This document shows positions 1-11,962 of a DNA stretch of 64,000 nucleotides, one piece after another. The stretch is from Lethocerus indicus (Eukaryota; Arthropoda; Insecta; Hemiptera; Belostomatidae), in contig JACDQD010000001.1 in the NCBI GenBank assembly GCA_019843655.1, positions 46,274,443-46,338,442 on the forward strand. The letters run 5' to 3'. Positions within the stretch are counted from its first letter, which is position 1. Every line of letters starts with the position of its first letter. The notes under the pieces were generated by a model. It worked only from the letters and a program-made list of their open reading frames with translations. It was not told where the DNA came from and did no database searches. Both the position numbers and the translations under genes were made by a program.

Positions 1-1556
1 AATCTGTAAAATTACCTGTAAAAAAAAGTTTATCAAGTTTAAATATTTATAATGAGATGTATAAAATGTGGTTGCATTTTTTATTTATTTCATTAAGAAT
101 AATTTGTCTCAATCTGAAAAACATTCACCCTCCAGTGAGCAGCAGTATTTTACAATGAATAATCATTATTTGAGAATATATCTTTAATTGTTTGAGAGAA
201 AATAACATTTAGACTTCATTTGCTGTTACTTTTAAAAATTAAACATCACCAAAGATTATTAATATGAAATGAGACCATAATCTTGTACCCACAGCAACCA
301 AAATTTGGCCTAGTCACTTGGCCATTAGATTGTTTCATCATTTCAGCTGCTTTTGAAGCAAAACTGAAATGTATAAATTAAATTGTTCATATGTGTTAAG
401 TGAAATTTAAATTTGAATGTATCAGTAGCAAATAGCTTGTCAAAAATCATTCTAAGTGCAAATATTTATTGATATTTACATATACGAATTTTAATTATAT
501 AAAATAAATATATCGGTAAATTTTATATTATTTTCATGAGGAACTAATACCACATACCTGAAATATTATTTGAAGTGAGAAGTAATAAATTAAATCCAGA
601 ACTTTATTATTTCTTAAGAAAGTTAGGGAACAGGATATATAATAAATATATGGGTTATAAAAATTATTTTATAGAAATAAAAAATTATTTATTAATTAAA
701 ACTGAATATCCCTTAGGACTCATAACACAAAATTAACAAGTAACAGACAACATCAATTATAGGATTTCACATTAATGTTATTCTAACATGTGGCATTATT
801 ATCTAAAGTAAATTTTTTTATAGGGATTTAACGTTGTAATAATAATGGTAAAATTATTGACAGGTAGGAAATCTTGGAGCAATTGAAACATTATGTCTCT
901 ACATATATTCGAATACATCAGTATATCTAAAATTATGCGCATTTACATTTAACTAGTTATTTATTGCAGTAATTATGTTATCATGGCTTATTGTTAACAG
1001 TTCTTGTTTGTAAGGCAAATGCCCAGCTGCGGTCTGGCTGTGCCCAGATGTATCCAGTATTTGTCATTGAGCAGTATGCACTATAATACCTGCCTTCACT
1101 CCTGCAGAAGGACCACAATGGGCATTTACATTTAAATTGAATTTGAAATTCTTCTTTACAAACTTCATTCCACCAGCAGGTCCTCTAAGAAATGGAAGCG
1201 TCCCAGAGTTAAAAATTTGTTTCTTTTGTGTTCAATACACTGTTCTAGCAATTAGAGCATATAAACCAAAAATAAAATGACATTAAATAACTTCATAGTA
1301 AATAAGGTGTGACAAACATTAGATACAAAATGATGTTATTATCCTCTCGGTTAGTTATACCAAAATTAAGTGGCTTAAAACAGCTTTATATTTTTTTAAA
1401 TAAAAAGTATTTAACGACAATAGGCAGTATAAAAATTATATCCAGTATAAAAAAATATATAAAATGCAACACTAACGTGAAAACAATTTATTCAAAATGC
1501 AACTAATATCAGGTACATGCAACATTAAAAATATTTTGAAAAACCTACAGTACTAC
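1..1556. other. AT-rich flank, no firm gene
   Basis: AT-rich sequence downstream (minus-strand sense) of the candidate small gene at 1557-2648, possibly its 3' UTR. On the minus strand 1064-1184 has a pyrimidine-rich acceptor followed by an open frame of about 40 codons ending in TGA, containing the peptide VNAHCGPSAGVKAGIIVHTA. I do not recognise it, and its phase does not fit the small gene, so it is not called as a gene. Confidence 0.3.
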
Positions 1557-1836
1557 CTACAATTTTTTGACTGCACTCTGAAGAGAAACAGAGATAAAAG
1601 TAAATTGTCTAGAACAGCCCGTGTCCAAGTATTGTAATACAAATAAAAGGCAACTGTAAGTATACATATTTTTAAAAATTTATAAATTCAATAATTTTCC
1701 TACCTCAGTTAAATATCCTTTCACGGACTGATCACTAATTGTTGGCATAGCCAGACATGATGAACCAAGAGTAAACAGTAAGATTATGCCTATCAGCATT
1801 CCCTGGAACACCACAATTTTATTAAACCATGTAACA

Positions 1837-1912
<76 letters not shown>

Positions 1913-1975
1913 CAAAATAAGTAGGAGCCAATAGGTTTCTACCATATCAGATCTGATCTATGGTAAATACTAAAA

Positions 1976-2025
<50 letters not shown>

Positions 2026-2481
2026 CATTCAATATATATGTAAGAGTGTATTAATTGAAATAGTTTGAAAAAATATATTGTTGTGGAACATACAGAACAT
2101 TAATGTTGACAATTAAAATTCATGCATTCATTCAGTATTTAAATAAATTGAAATATGTACTGCAAATCTTTTGGTGTACAATTATTGAGACTATTATTAA
2201 AATTTAATATAAAAAAAAATCACTCGAAACAATATTAGTAGTTCTTATTTTAATTAATAAAGGTACATCTGGAATACCTAAATTGTACCAAAGAAGTGGT
2301 CATTAACAAAAATAATGCTTTAGTTTAATATTATAGAGGTGTTGTCAGAAAGAATATTAAAAATTATGAACTATGTGCAGATAATAAATTTTAAACAATA
2401 CAATTTGATGCACACATTTTATTCCATTTTTTTATAGGCATGTAACTAACTTATATAAAGTTATATATACGCATGTATATA

Positions 2482-2537
<56 letters not shown>

Positions 2538-2648
2538 CATACATAAATGGCCATTCTGGATAAATTATTGATAAACGTGTAGAATTCGGTTATTTTAATA
2601 TCTGGAAAATTTATATTTGGATATATAAAACTTTAAGACACCTACCAT
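1557..2648 (-). CDS. Candidate 40-residue secreted or membrane micropeptide, three exons
   Basis: I do not recognise this protein. Splicing 2648-2646 (the ATG, directly before a GTAGGT donor), 1802-1704 and 1577-1557 gives a 40-codon frame. Both introns have GT..AG ends, and the last acceptor follows a strong pyrimidine tract. The peptide starts MGMLIGIILLFTLGSSCLA, which looks like a signal peptide or single membrane helix, followed by a short polar tail ending AVKKL. The transcript would carry at least two upstream ATGs. If an upstream exon joins in the same frame, the protein would be longer at its N terminus, because the frame is open back to about 2683. It lies head-to-head with fzr, about 1.6 kb between start codons. 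It could be a real small gene or a chance open frame; the clean phases favour the former only moderately. Confidence 0.33.
1841..1911. repeat. (TA)n microsatellite
   Basis: About 70 bp of uninterrupted TA, inside the first long intron of the candidate small gene. A second (TA)n run lies at 1979-2021. Confidence 0.97.
1979..2021. repeat. (TA)n microsatellite
   Basis: About 42 bp of uninterrupted TA. Confidence 0.96.
2474..2535. repeat. (TA)n microsatellite, interrupted
   Basis: TA repeat broken once by TACA and followed by short TACA repeats. Confidence 0.95.
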
Positions 2649-3289
2649 CGTAGCATGCCTTGAATGAAAGTAACCCGAAGAGATGAGGGCCAAGGGATCA
2701 CTGGTTCAATAACATCCTGTGACGTCGCCAATTGAATTAGTTCGCAGACGCCCTTTGCGAATTGGAGGGAATATATCTTGAAAATAAAATGTATGTAGAA
2801 CCAAGATTGAACGCCTAATACACATTGTAATAACGTGAAATAAAATCACGTAAAAATGAACGCAAGTTTAGGACTATTATATATTTTTGGCTCAGAATGG
2901 GGTACAGCCTATAATAATATCGATTATCGCATTAATAACAGTAATTTTTACACTAATTCCAATGACTAAGCACTATTTGTATTAACTATTAATCTACCTT
3001 TATTGCCCTATTATGTTTCGTACTGGCAAGTAATTATCAATTCAAATGATTTTTGGTGTAACAATAAATTGACAGCAAGTATTCATTCCCAATGCGTCAC
3101 ATTAAAATTTAATTACTCGAAACATTTTTTAATTTATATAGAGTACGTTATATTATCAATTTCGATTGGTAATAGCGCTTGTAAAAAATATAAATTAAAA
3201 TTTTATTAGTATTTTAGTAGTATACATTCGATTTTTATTGTTTCTGTTAAGTATTTTTAGTAATATATAATATTAAATTAAATACAAGT

Positions 3290-3660
3290 ATATATTTGTG
3301 TTGTGGACAAGTAGGGAGGTTTAGATTGTTGTACCTATTCTGGCAACACTGTTTTATATTTGCCCAGTTTAATTGCTCGTGTTTTAATTGTAAACGTTTA
3401 CATTTTTCCCCACTATGGACTTTTAAAAGTTACTTAAAATATTATAAGTCTTTATGAATAGTAGGTTGGTATTTTGTGATATTTACTATTGAAAGTTAGC
3501 TGATAATCGTACGTATTATTGTGGCTTGGAATTCGTTACGATAACAGTGAGTTTCTTTGTTTGAATTTTGGAAGCTGTTAACTGTCTGGCTGTTGGTAGC
3601 CTTCCGTTATAGTGTTTACTGTTGGCTATGTAACGAATTACTTTCGTAGTGTCTGTTTTG
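3290..3660. promoter_or_regulatory. Probable promoter and 5' leader exon of fzr
   Basis: fzr coding exon 1 begins right after a splice acceptor (ATTTTCAG, 4263-4269), so a non-coding leader exon must lie upstream. A strong donor, GTGAGT, occurs at 3547-3552 in less AT-rich sequence, and it is the best leader-exon end I see. The region also separates fzr from the minus-strand small gene, so it may act in both directions. The transcription start was not located. Confidence 0.35.
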
Positions 3661-4109
3661 GTGTGCCTTTATGTATTGGAATCCTACATTTAAATTCATC
3701 TAACAATCCATAAGACCGTGCATAAGGTTTAAAGTCCGAATTGCAGTACAGTAAGAACAAAAAGATAAAAATTAAACTTCGCGATTTTCTGTGTATTACT
3801 TCACACTAGTATTTAGGTAGTATTTGGATTTTATTTTAGCTATAAATTCAAGTTTACTGTCACTTGTTCATTAAAACAGGCCAATGAACAAATTTCAAAC
3901 AAGCTTCAAATAAGGTTTTGTTTTTATGAGTTCATACAAATACTATGTTCACTGGCTTTTAATCAGTATAATAGTGGATTTATTTTAATTATATTTGAAT
4001 GTACACAAACAGAACAGAAATTTTCTTTATGTAGAATAAAAACATTTTATAAAATTCACAAAATTAAATTTTTATTAGATTTTTTTAAATATTGGATTAA
4101 AAATTTATA

Positions 4110-4235
4110 AGGTGCCTCTGCGGCTCAGGCATTCAGCGTGCGGACCTTGAAATTAGCTGTTCGAATCCACCTGGAATGCCATTGATGTTAGCTTGTAGCT
4201 TAGTCATAAGTGATAGTAGAGAGAAGCATTTCCTC
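4110..4235 (+). mobile_element. tRNA-derived SINE, family 1
   Basis: A tRNA-like head shows an A-box-like stretch (TGCGGCTCAGGC) and a B box (GTTCGAATCC) about 40 bases further on, followed by a non-tRNA body. The segment after the B box matches the copy at 26455 (TGGAATGCC..TGATGTTA versus TGGAGTATGCCCGTGGATGTTA). It sits about 40 bp before coding exon 1 of fzr, in the leader intron. Confidence 0.6.
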
Positions 4236-4276
4236 TTTGTATGAGTTCCTGATTTATTTTTATTTTCAGATTAAAC

Positions 4277-5416
4277 ATGATGGAGGACTGTGACATGAAC
4301 AGCGATTATGCTGTAAGGCTTCATAGACAGCAACGTTTAACTTTTGGTCAGAAGATGTTTACGTCTAGTCCATTAACCGAGTACACAAAGAAACCAGCGA
4401 AGGAGCTTTCACTAAATGACACGCTTAATGATAGTGAAAATGAAAAAAATGAAAACCTTTATAACAAACAGAAACTGTCATATCCCGTTAATGGGGATTC
4501 TGTATCTGCCTATCTCAGAACAATAACAGATAATAATGCTGTTACAACTAAACATCTCGAATTTTCATTGGAAAAGAAGTCACCAGCCACATCTTTAATG
4601 ACAACTCCGGATAAACTTGATGCGGTAAATAAATCCAAAATATTCTAAGTGGTTAAGTTACAGTTAACTCATCCAGAGGTTCCCCCACTTCTATTTCTAG
4701 TTTTGACCCATTTCGTAATCAATCCCCACCACCTGAATTCCCCTCTACAAACCATAATGGAAATGAGAAAGTATGATGCATGACATAAAGTAAGTCTGGA
4801 GTCATGGTTTTCTCTCCAACATCTCCGTTCATACCTATCGGATATAATAAAAAAATCACTCCCTCCTTCATATACCATTCAATCTCAGATTTCATATCCC
4901 TTTGTCTGATATGACAAACAAATTTGACATTTATTTGTCCATCTGTGGCTAAAAATTAAGAATTTTCAAAAAACAGGACAAGGACACAACACAATATGCA
5001 AGAGACAGAGATTCACTGACGAGATGAAACAGGTTGGGTCAAAGGTATTTGCGAAATATAGGGATGATGCCCCCCGGCTTCCCCACTTCTCTAGTGGGGG
5101 CAACTTTAACCATTTTACCGTAGATTTGTTGTGTTTCTCGCTGGTTTGGTCTTTTGCTAGACCAGTTTCAGCTGCTCACCATCGACTCCTCTAGTGGGGG
5201 CAACTTTAACCATTTTACGTAGGGGGCTTTTCTGAAATCAACCTCGTTAGAAATATGACTCAACAAAAAATAAAAACATGAAGTGGCATTTATGTTTTTA
5301 TTATTTTCCCAGAGGGTGATACTTTTTTTAGTTGTAAATTTCCAATTCATATTGGATTTTTGATTCAATATTATTTTATGTCATTATTATAAATTATTGT
5401 GTACTAAAAATAAATT

Positions 5417-5447
<31 letters not shown>

Positions 5448-5547
5448 TTTTTTCACTGTTTTATTGTTACAACTGTAAAATACAATAAATAACATTTATG
5501 TTCAAGTAGACAGTAATAGAGGAGAAACCCACTGGCTTTCCTATTTT

Positions 5548-5603
<56 letters not shown>

Positions 5604-8600
5604 CTATTACTGTCTAATATACTGTTATTGTGTTTAGCTTGATAACAACGCTCTAAGAAAAAGCGATTCACCATCAGGTCCTGCTTTCAAAGCTGATAGA
5701 TATATTCCTTCGAGAAATGGCTCTTCCTGGCAGACGAGATTTGCATTAATTCCGGTTAGTGTCTAATAAATGTTTATTATATTTAGACCTGCAAATAGAT
5801 TTTATTGTATATTTATTGTATTATTGTTTTGTAATTGTTTATTATAGATTATGTAATTCATTTAATGGGGGTGTTTAATTAGATAACTACACATTTTTAT
5901 CTTTTTTTTTTCTTTTTTTTAACTTAGCATTTTTTTTAAAATTTCCAATGAATTTTTGGAGCGCATATAATACCAATACTTACTGTTAAGACCACTAGTA
6001 ATTCTCACTGTGGACATAAAACTTTTTGTTTAAAGAGGTAAATAGATTTAATCTAAATTTCAACACGGCATACTGAAAAATCTCTATGAGGGAAAGTATT
6101 TCTAGGGGGGCCAACTGAAATAATTTTTTAGAGTTAAAAATATCAATTGTATCCCTCGAATTTATATGAGAATAGTTTAGCTCTTAAATTCGTCCTTATA
6201 AACACTTTATAACAAATTCATGAATAAGGATGCTTTACAATAGTATTTTACATAGGATTACAACTATTTTCTATCGAAAATCAATAATTTGCAGTATAAA
6301 ATAAAAAGGAACCCCTGTTAAAAAGGTTAAAGTAAAGATTTGTTCAACATTTTGATAATGTTTCAGGATGGTAAAAATGGAAATGGTAGGAACAGAAAAT
6401 GCCGAGAAGGTGGTTGCTCCAATTCTGGTTCAGTTAATGGTGAAGGCGGAAAGGATGGTGTTGCTTATACAAGCTTACTACGTAACGAGTTGTTGGGCTC
6501 GTCAATAGATGGTGTTAAAAATCAGTGTGATGAAAAACGGATCATGACTGTACAACAGAAAAAACATCTTTTTCAGGTGGTTTATATATTTTTCATCATG
6601 AATATAAAAATAAAATATAAGTTATTAGTTTTATTTACTTTAAGCGGAATGCCCTTTTTTTAGTGTTTACACATAAATGAGTAAAGGTTTCCGCAACCAA
6701 ACTTGAATTATCACTTCCATTGGGATCATGTAATACTGTGGGAAGAACCTTGGTTAGCAGGGATTGTCCCCCCGTTATTCCAGGATTTTTACTGTGTTTG
6801 GAAACCAACTGAGCAAACTCCAGTGGAAGACTTTGTCTTTTCCTTCTGGGTCCCGCTTGGCTGTTGTCTGCTTCTGAACGCAGGAAAAATCCCAGAATAC
6901 TGAAGGGTCAACCCCTGCTAATCAAAGTTATTCCCATAGTATTATTTGATCCCACCAGAAGTTAGTGTTTACATATAATCAAATTTAATTGAGTCTGAGA
7001 TTCATTATTGTTATTGTGATTCGAACATGAGAATATTAAGAAATATCCAATAACACTTTAATAACATAATATTTTAATTTTTATTTATCGATTAATTATT
7101 TTTTTCAGTATTCAAAGCCGTTAGAACCTGAAATGAATACTGAATCGCTTGCACCTTACTCGCTTTCACCAGTCGGTCCCAGCAGTCAAAAATTACTGAG
7201 ATCTCCCAGAAAAGCTACAAGGAAGATTTCCAGAATTCCATTTAAGGTTATTTTAATAATTCTTTATCATGTTACATCTTTATTGAATAAGTAAAAAAAT
7301 GTTTAATTCTGTTTTGTCTACATAACAGTCAATGATTTTATTATTTCTTTACTAGAAAAAGCGTCTGTAATGTTTAGTAGTATGTCTGTGTAATGTCAGT
7401 TGTGTGTAGTATTACACGTGAAGTATTAGTTATAAGAACTGTTGTGGAAAGTTCATTTTTTTTTATGTTGCTCATTTCTCTCAATAAAGAAGTCCCATGA
7501 TTACGGCATTTTTGATTTGTATTCGGGCTACAGAAGATTGATTGGAATCTCTGGGTAATTTTATATTTTTTTAAATCAGACTATCACAACCATGGGTGGG
7601 TCTTGGCCGCATACAGATTTTTTTAGCCAATTCATAATACTGTATTTTTACGAGGATGGGTTGTTAGTACTTCACCGAACCCCAAACCTAGAGGGCCTAG
7701 AGATACTACTTTAGAATATGTTGCAGTTTTTAAATCGTTTAATTTATCACCATTTTAAAAAATCAGGTACTGGATGCACCTGAACTACAAGATGATTTCT
7801 ACTTGAACTTGGTTGACTGGTCATCCCAGAATGTACTTAGCGTCGGTTTGGGAAGCTGCGTATATTTGTGGTCTGCCTGCACCAGCCAGGTCACTCGCCT
7901 GTGCGATCTCTCGACAGACACCAATTCGGTCACTTCGGTATCGTGGAATGAGAGAGTAAGGAAAAAATGATGATAATTTCATAAATTATCAATGTCGATA
8001 AAGTGTCATTTGTTAATAACATTTTATTCTGTGTTTTCATTTCTGCAGGGAAATCTTGTAGCTGTGGGAACTCATCACGGTTATATCCAAGTATGGGACG
8101 TCGCTGCCAATAAACAGGTGTGCAAGTTGATGGGTCATTCCGCAAGAGTTGGAGCTTTGGCTTGGAGTGCAGACGTTTTATCATCGGGCAGTAGAGATAG
8201 GATGATACTACAAAGGGATGTTCGCACTCCATCTTCAATGGCCGAAAGAAGACTTCCTGGACATCGGCAAGAGGTCACATTTTTTATAACTTTTTTCTCT
8301 ATGCTTCTCTGGCTCATGCATTAACTCTGACTAATGTTTTATTTTTCTCTGTGTTTAAAATACAAATATTCTAGGGTTTTCTACTCAGTTATAAATCAAA
8401 TTACAGGTGTGCGGATTGAAGTGGTCTCCAGATAATCAACACCTGGCTTCTGGAGGTAATGACAACAGATTATATGTCTGGAATATGCATTCTCTGTCAC
8501 CAATTCAAACATATACAGAACATGTTGCAGCTGTGAAAGGTAATAATTTATTTACCATAACATAATATTATGTACACACCCTCAATAAATCAAAAATGTT

Positions 8601-10403
8601 TATTTTCAAATAATTCTTTTTATTTGTTCTTTTCTGAATTTGTGGCTATTTGTGACCTCCTAGGTCTTTGTGTATCGTTCAACATCCATCACATCAGTTT
8701 TTAGAATATTTGGTTATATAATTTTGATTAATTTTCCACTTAATTAGTATTTTTCCTTTGAATCATTATTTTCCTATTTATAATTCTTATAATAAATAAC
8801 TCAGTGTAATGTTTTCATTGCACTGTTTTTTTTGGGGGTTTCTTTTTTCAAGGAAATATATGTCTCAAGAAAGGTTTTCTACTTTTATATTTTATTAGAG
8901 TGTTGATTTATATTGTATTATTGGATCTATAATTTGAACACAATTGGACACTTTTTAAAGAAAAATTGATGTAACAGTTCTGCTTCCCTATATGCTGACA
9001 ATCCCAAATATTATTATTCTATAACATTTCCATTATTATAAATTAGTAGTTTAAATTCCTAGAAGCAAAACAGTTCAAGGATAAAACTTGAAAGGAGTAA
9101 GAAAATGAATGTCGCATGTTTGAAAGCATGCAGGACAGTGCTTTGTGTTCCATATTTTTCTCTTGTATCTTGTCTCATGGAAAACTCTCCATTTCAGCTT
9201 CTATACACAAAAATTTTTAGAGATATTTTCCCACAAAATATTTTACCCTTTTAAGTATTTTATTGATTAATGCAAACCGAATTCTGGAGGGTACCAAGAA
9301 ATAGTTGACTGATTTGATGATAAGATTTATTGGAATTAATTGTATAATAACATTTATTTTTATTTTTTTTAGCTATAGCTTGGTCTCCACATCATCATGG
9401 GCTCTTGGCCAGTGGTGGTGGAACAGCTGACAGATGTATTAGGTTCTGGAATACGCTTACGGGTCAACCAATGCAGTGCGTCGACACGGGCTCACAAGTC
9501 TGTAATTTGGCTTGGTCAAAACATTCATCAGAGCTGGTAAGGTTTATTTTATGATGAATCGCAATGCAGGAGACTGAGAATTAGGTTAGATGAAAACAAT
9601 TGGTACTCATGTCCCATGTTGTATATGGGTCTATAATAGGTGCCCCCTTATCCACATTGATTAAAGAATTCATATTAATTTCTTAAATTTATGCCCGTCT
9701 TTAAGTAATAAAATGAAAGGCTATAATGTTACTCAGAAAAAAAAGCTGTTTTCCGGAGCTGTTTTTATAAAATTAAACTGTTAATATCATTTTATTATAC
9801 ATGAAAAGAAACCGAGGTTAAATTATATTTGTTAGTTTCTCTTGGGTCAGAAAGGTATGAAAGTACTCGAATATATTTATTTTCCAGAAATCATTCAAAA
9901 TGATCTTGTGTTTCTTATAAAATTCGTTTGTATGCGTTGTAGGTGAGCACCCATGGGTATTCTCAGAACCAAATTCTTGTGTGGAAGTATCCCACACTCA
10001 CTCAAGTAGCAAAGCTTACTGGGCATTCCTACAGAGTGTTGTATTTAGCCATGTCCCCAGATGGTGAAGCTATTGTTACAGGGGCAGGAGATGAAACATT
10101 AAGATTTTGGAATGTATTTTCAAAAGTTAGATCTCAAAGGGTAAGTACCGTTTCAGTCATTTTTAATTTTGCATATGATCACATATAACATCTTTGATAT
10201 ACAGTATTTAATATATTGTCTTTTATTTAGTCTTTACTTTAAAGAATACATGAATTTTTATATTTTACAAGTATACTGAATAATTTTTGTAATACAATTC
10301 ATTTTCAAATTTGTTACGTTAAAATATTCTGTTTCTAATGAGAAAATGTTTTTTGTTTTAGGAATGTAAGTCTGTTCTCAATTTGTTCTCCAACATACGC
10401 TAA
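4277..10403 (+). CDS. fzr: Fizzy-related protein / Cdh1, APC/C activator
   Basis: Substrate-recruiting activator of the anaphase-promoting complex, needed for G1 maintenance and endocycle entry. Coding exons are 4277-4624, 5638-5754, 6367-6576, 7109-7246, 7767-7955, 8049-8273, 8407-8539, 9373-9536, 9943-10140 and 10362-10403, all in phase, giving 587 aa. Visible motifs are an N-terminal DYAVRLHRQ resembling DYERRLLRQ of other Cdh1 proteins, a C-box DRYIPSR (136-142), the conserved segment [18 protein letters not shown], a full seven-blade WD40 propeller (about 272-574) and a C-terminal Ile-Arg tail after SVLNLF. These features separate it from Fizzy/Cdc20. The start may be at 4277 or, matching the family better, at 4295. 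Exon 1 is odd: it adds roughly 90 low-complexity, Asn/Ser/Lys-rich residues between the N-terminal motif and the C-box, against about 40 residues in total in relatives. Its introns hold repeats (6.7 and 7.5 kb). Confidence 0.95.
5088..5223. repeat. Short direct repeat pair in fzr intron
   Basis: Two near-identical copies of about 35 bp (core CTAGTGGGGGCAACTTTAAC, then CATTTTAC) start at 5088 and 5185, 97 bp apart. Between them, 5138-5190 resembles 44615-44665, with a TTTGCTAGACC-type imperfect hairpin. This looks like a decayed mobile element with repeated ends. Confidence 0.6.
5418..5600. repeat. Two (TA)n microsatellites
   Basis: TA runs at 5418-5442 and 5551-5599 in the first coding intron of fzr, only about 40 bp before exon 2. 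Confidence 0.95.
6681..6965 (+). mobile_element. TIR element, unnamed family A, copy 1
   Basis: Begins AAGGTTTCCGCAACC..ACTTGAATTATC, followed by ATCATGTAATACTGTGGGAA and GAACCTTGGTTAGCAGGG. The right part carries the inverse of this block (CCATAGTATTATTTGATCCC). The same arrangement recurs at 27.0, 38.7, 49.0 and 52.0 kb. Flanks TAGTGTTTACACATAA (6661) and TAGTGTTTACATATAA (6964) are near-identical and could be a target duplication or chance. It lies in an fzr intron and has no coding capacity of note. Confidence 0.7.
7488..7560 (+). repeat. Unnamed repeat family H, fragment
   Basis: About 70 bp (AAAGAAGTCCCATGATTACG, then GGCATTTTTGATTTGTATTCGGGCTACAG in pieces) matches 47447-47545, 53886-53990 and 55676-55745. 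It lies in an fzr intron. Confidence 0.55.
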
Positions 10404-11962
10404 GCTTATGTAGATCGGTCTTTTAATGCTCTATCAGATTTATTTATTGTTGATTTTTTTTTTATTTTTAGTATCCTGAAGTTACAGATACATTTGTTTT
10501 TCTAGATAGTTTGTTAAGATATATTAACCTTCCACAAACTTCTCACCCATTTTAAGTCTTTCAACAATAATTAAGCTAAAAGAATATATTGATTTTTGTT
10601 GGGCAGATTTGATATTAAAAGATTATCTTATAAAAGTAAAAAGGTTAATGGCCATGTATGTATAAAATAAGGTCAATTTTGGTTAAATATAAATACTCTA
10701 GTTTAATTATACTGTGAAAAAATAAGATCGAGCATACTTATCTCTGTTATGATAGACTTGAGCCAAATTTATGATGATGCTGGTGTCGATTGTTCCCATC
10801 AGACTTTAGAAACTTAAGTTGTTTAATATGTTCTATTGTAGTTTTGACTGGAATTATGATGGATATTATTGAAGTTAAAGAGTTATAAATCATTATAGAA
10901 TCTATAATGTGATTTATATATAGGACTATACCTACTTGGATGTTTCTCATCGTTGATATGTGTGATTCAGAACGCTTACATTGCGTTCAAAATGTATATT
11001 AAAATTTCTTATTACTTAATAATGATTGGTATAAACATAAAAAATGTATACACTTTTAATGTTTCATCTTTATAGTTAAGACTACAATTGCAATGGCAGA
11101 ATGTATTCAATTTTAGTAGTAATCAAAAAATGTTCATGTTACTTCTGTAGTGGGATAATTTTACCAGTCATTTAAGTGCTGTTTGTTTTATTGACAAAAT
11201 TAGGTCGAATGAAAATGAATTCCAAATTAATTCGGCATGCATTGCTCTGATATACTAGAATCACATTCAGGTAGTCTCCAATGCTCTTAATATCCTAATA
11301 TAAGATAGTGGTTAAGGAAAACTATTGATGACTTCCAAAAGCCATAATTCTTATTATATTCTGTATTGTATTTATTTTTTGAACGTTCACCACGAATATA
11401 TCTTCTTAATTTAGTTTAAATTGAAGTAATTAAAGGCCAGGTAACTAATGTTTATTTTATTTTATGAATTATAAGGGCTAATGAGAATTATTACATGTGT
11501 GATTTTTATTATATCCTGTTACCTCTTCCTTTCCCTATGAACATATACAAGTACAAAGAAACATTTTCTTTTCTAATATTTTTGTGGTTTATTTATGTAT
11601 TGCACATTGTCTGTTTTAATGTTTAATCTGCCTGTTGCTTTATTATTTTTTAATGTTTTATCTTGGTTAGTTAATGTGCTTAGAGTTGGTACATTCTTAC
11701 ACTTTGGCTTTTAACATAGCTAAGATTTTGGCTGACTTATGTGGTGGAAGAGCTACTCATTGCCTTTTGAGATGGTTTCACAATATCTATTAATAATAAC
11801 ATCATAAATAAAAAATAAATCAATTTAAAAGGATTTGGGAACAGCAAAAGAAAATGATTATTCATTATAATATTTCACATACTTGTTTAATTTGTATAAT
11901 TGTACAGATATTCTAAAATGTCCATTAACTATTCAAAACTTAATATTTAATATCATTTTCTG
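10404..11962. other. Convergent 3' regions of fzr and ALKBH7
   Basis: AT-rich non-coding DNA between the stop codons of two tail-to-tail genes. AATAAA-type signals occur near 11805-11820 on the plus strand. I see no other gene in it. Confidence 0.5.

Noticed and set aside
6703..6903. 66-codon plus-strand frame in an fzr intron
   Set aside because: It lies wholly inside TIR element family A, which shows no conserved reading frame between copies.
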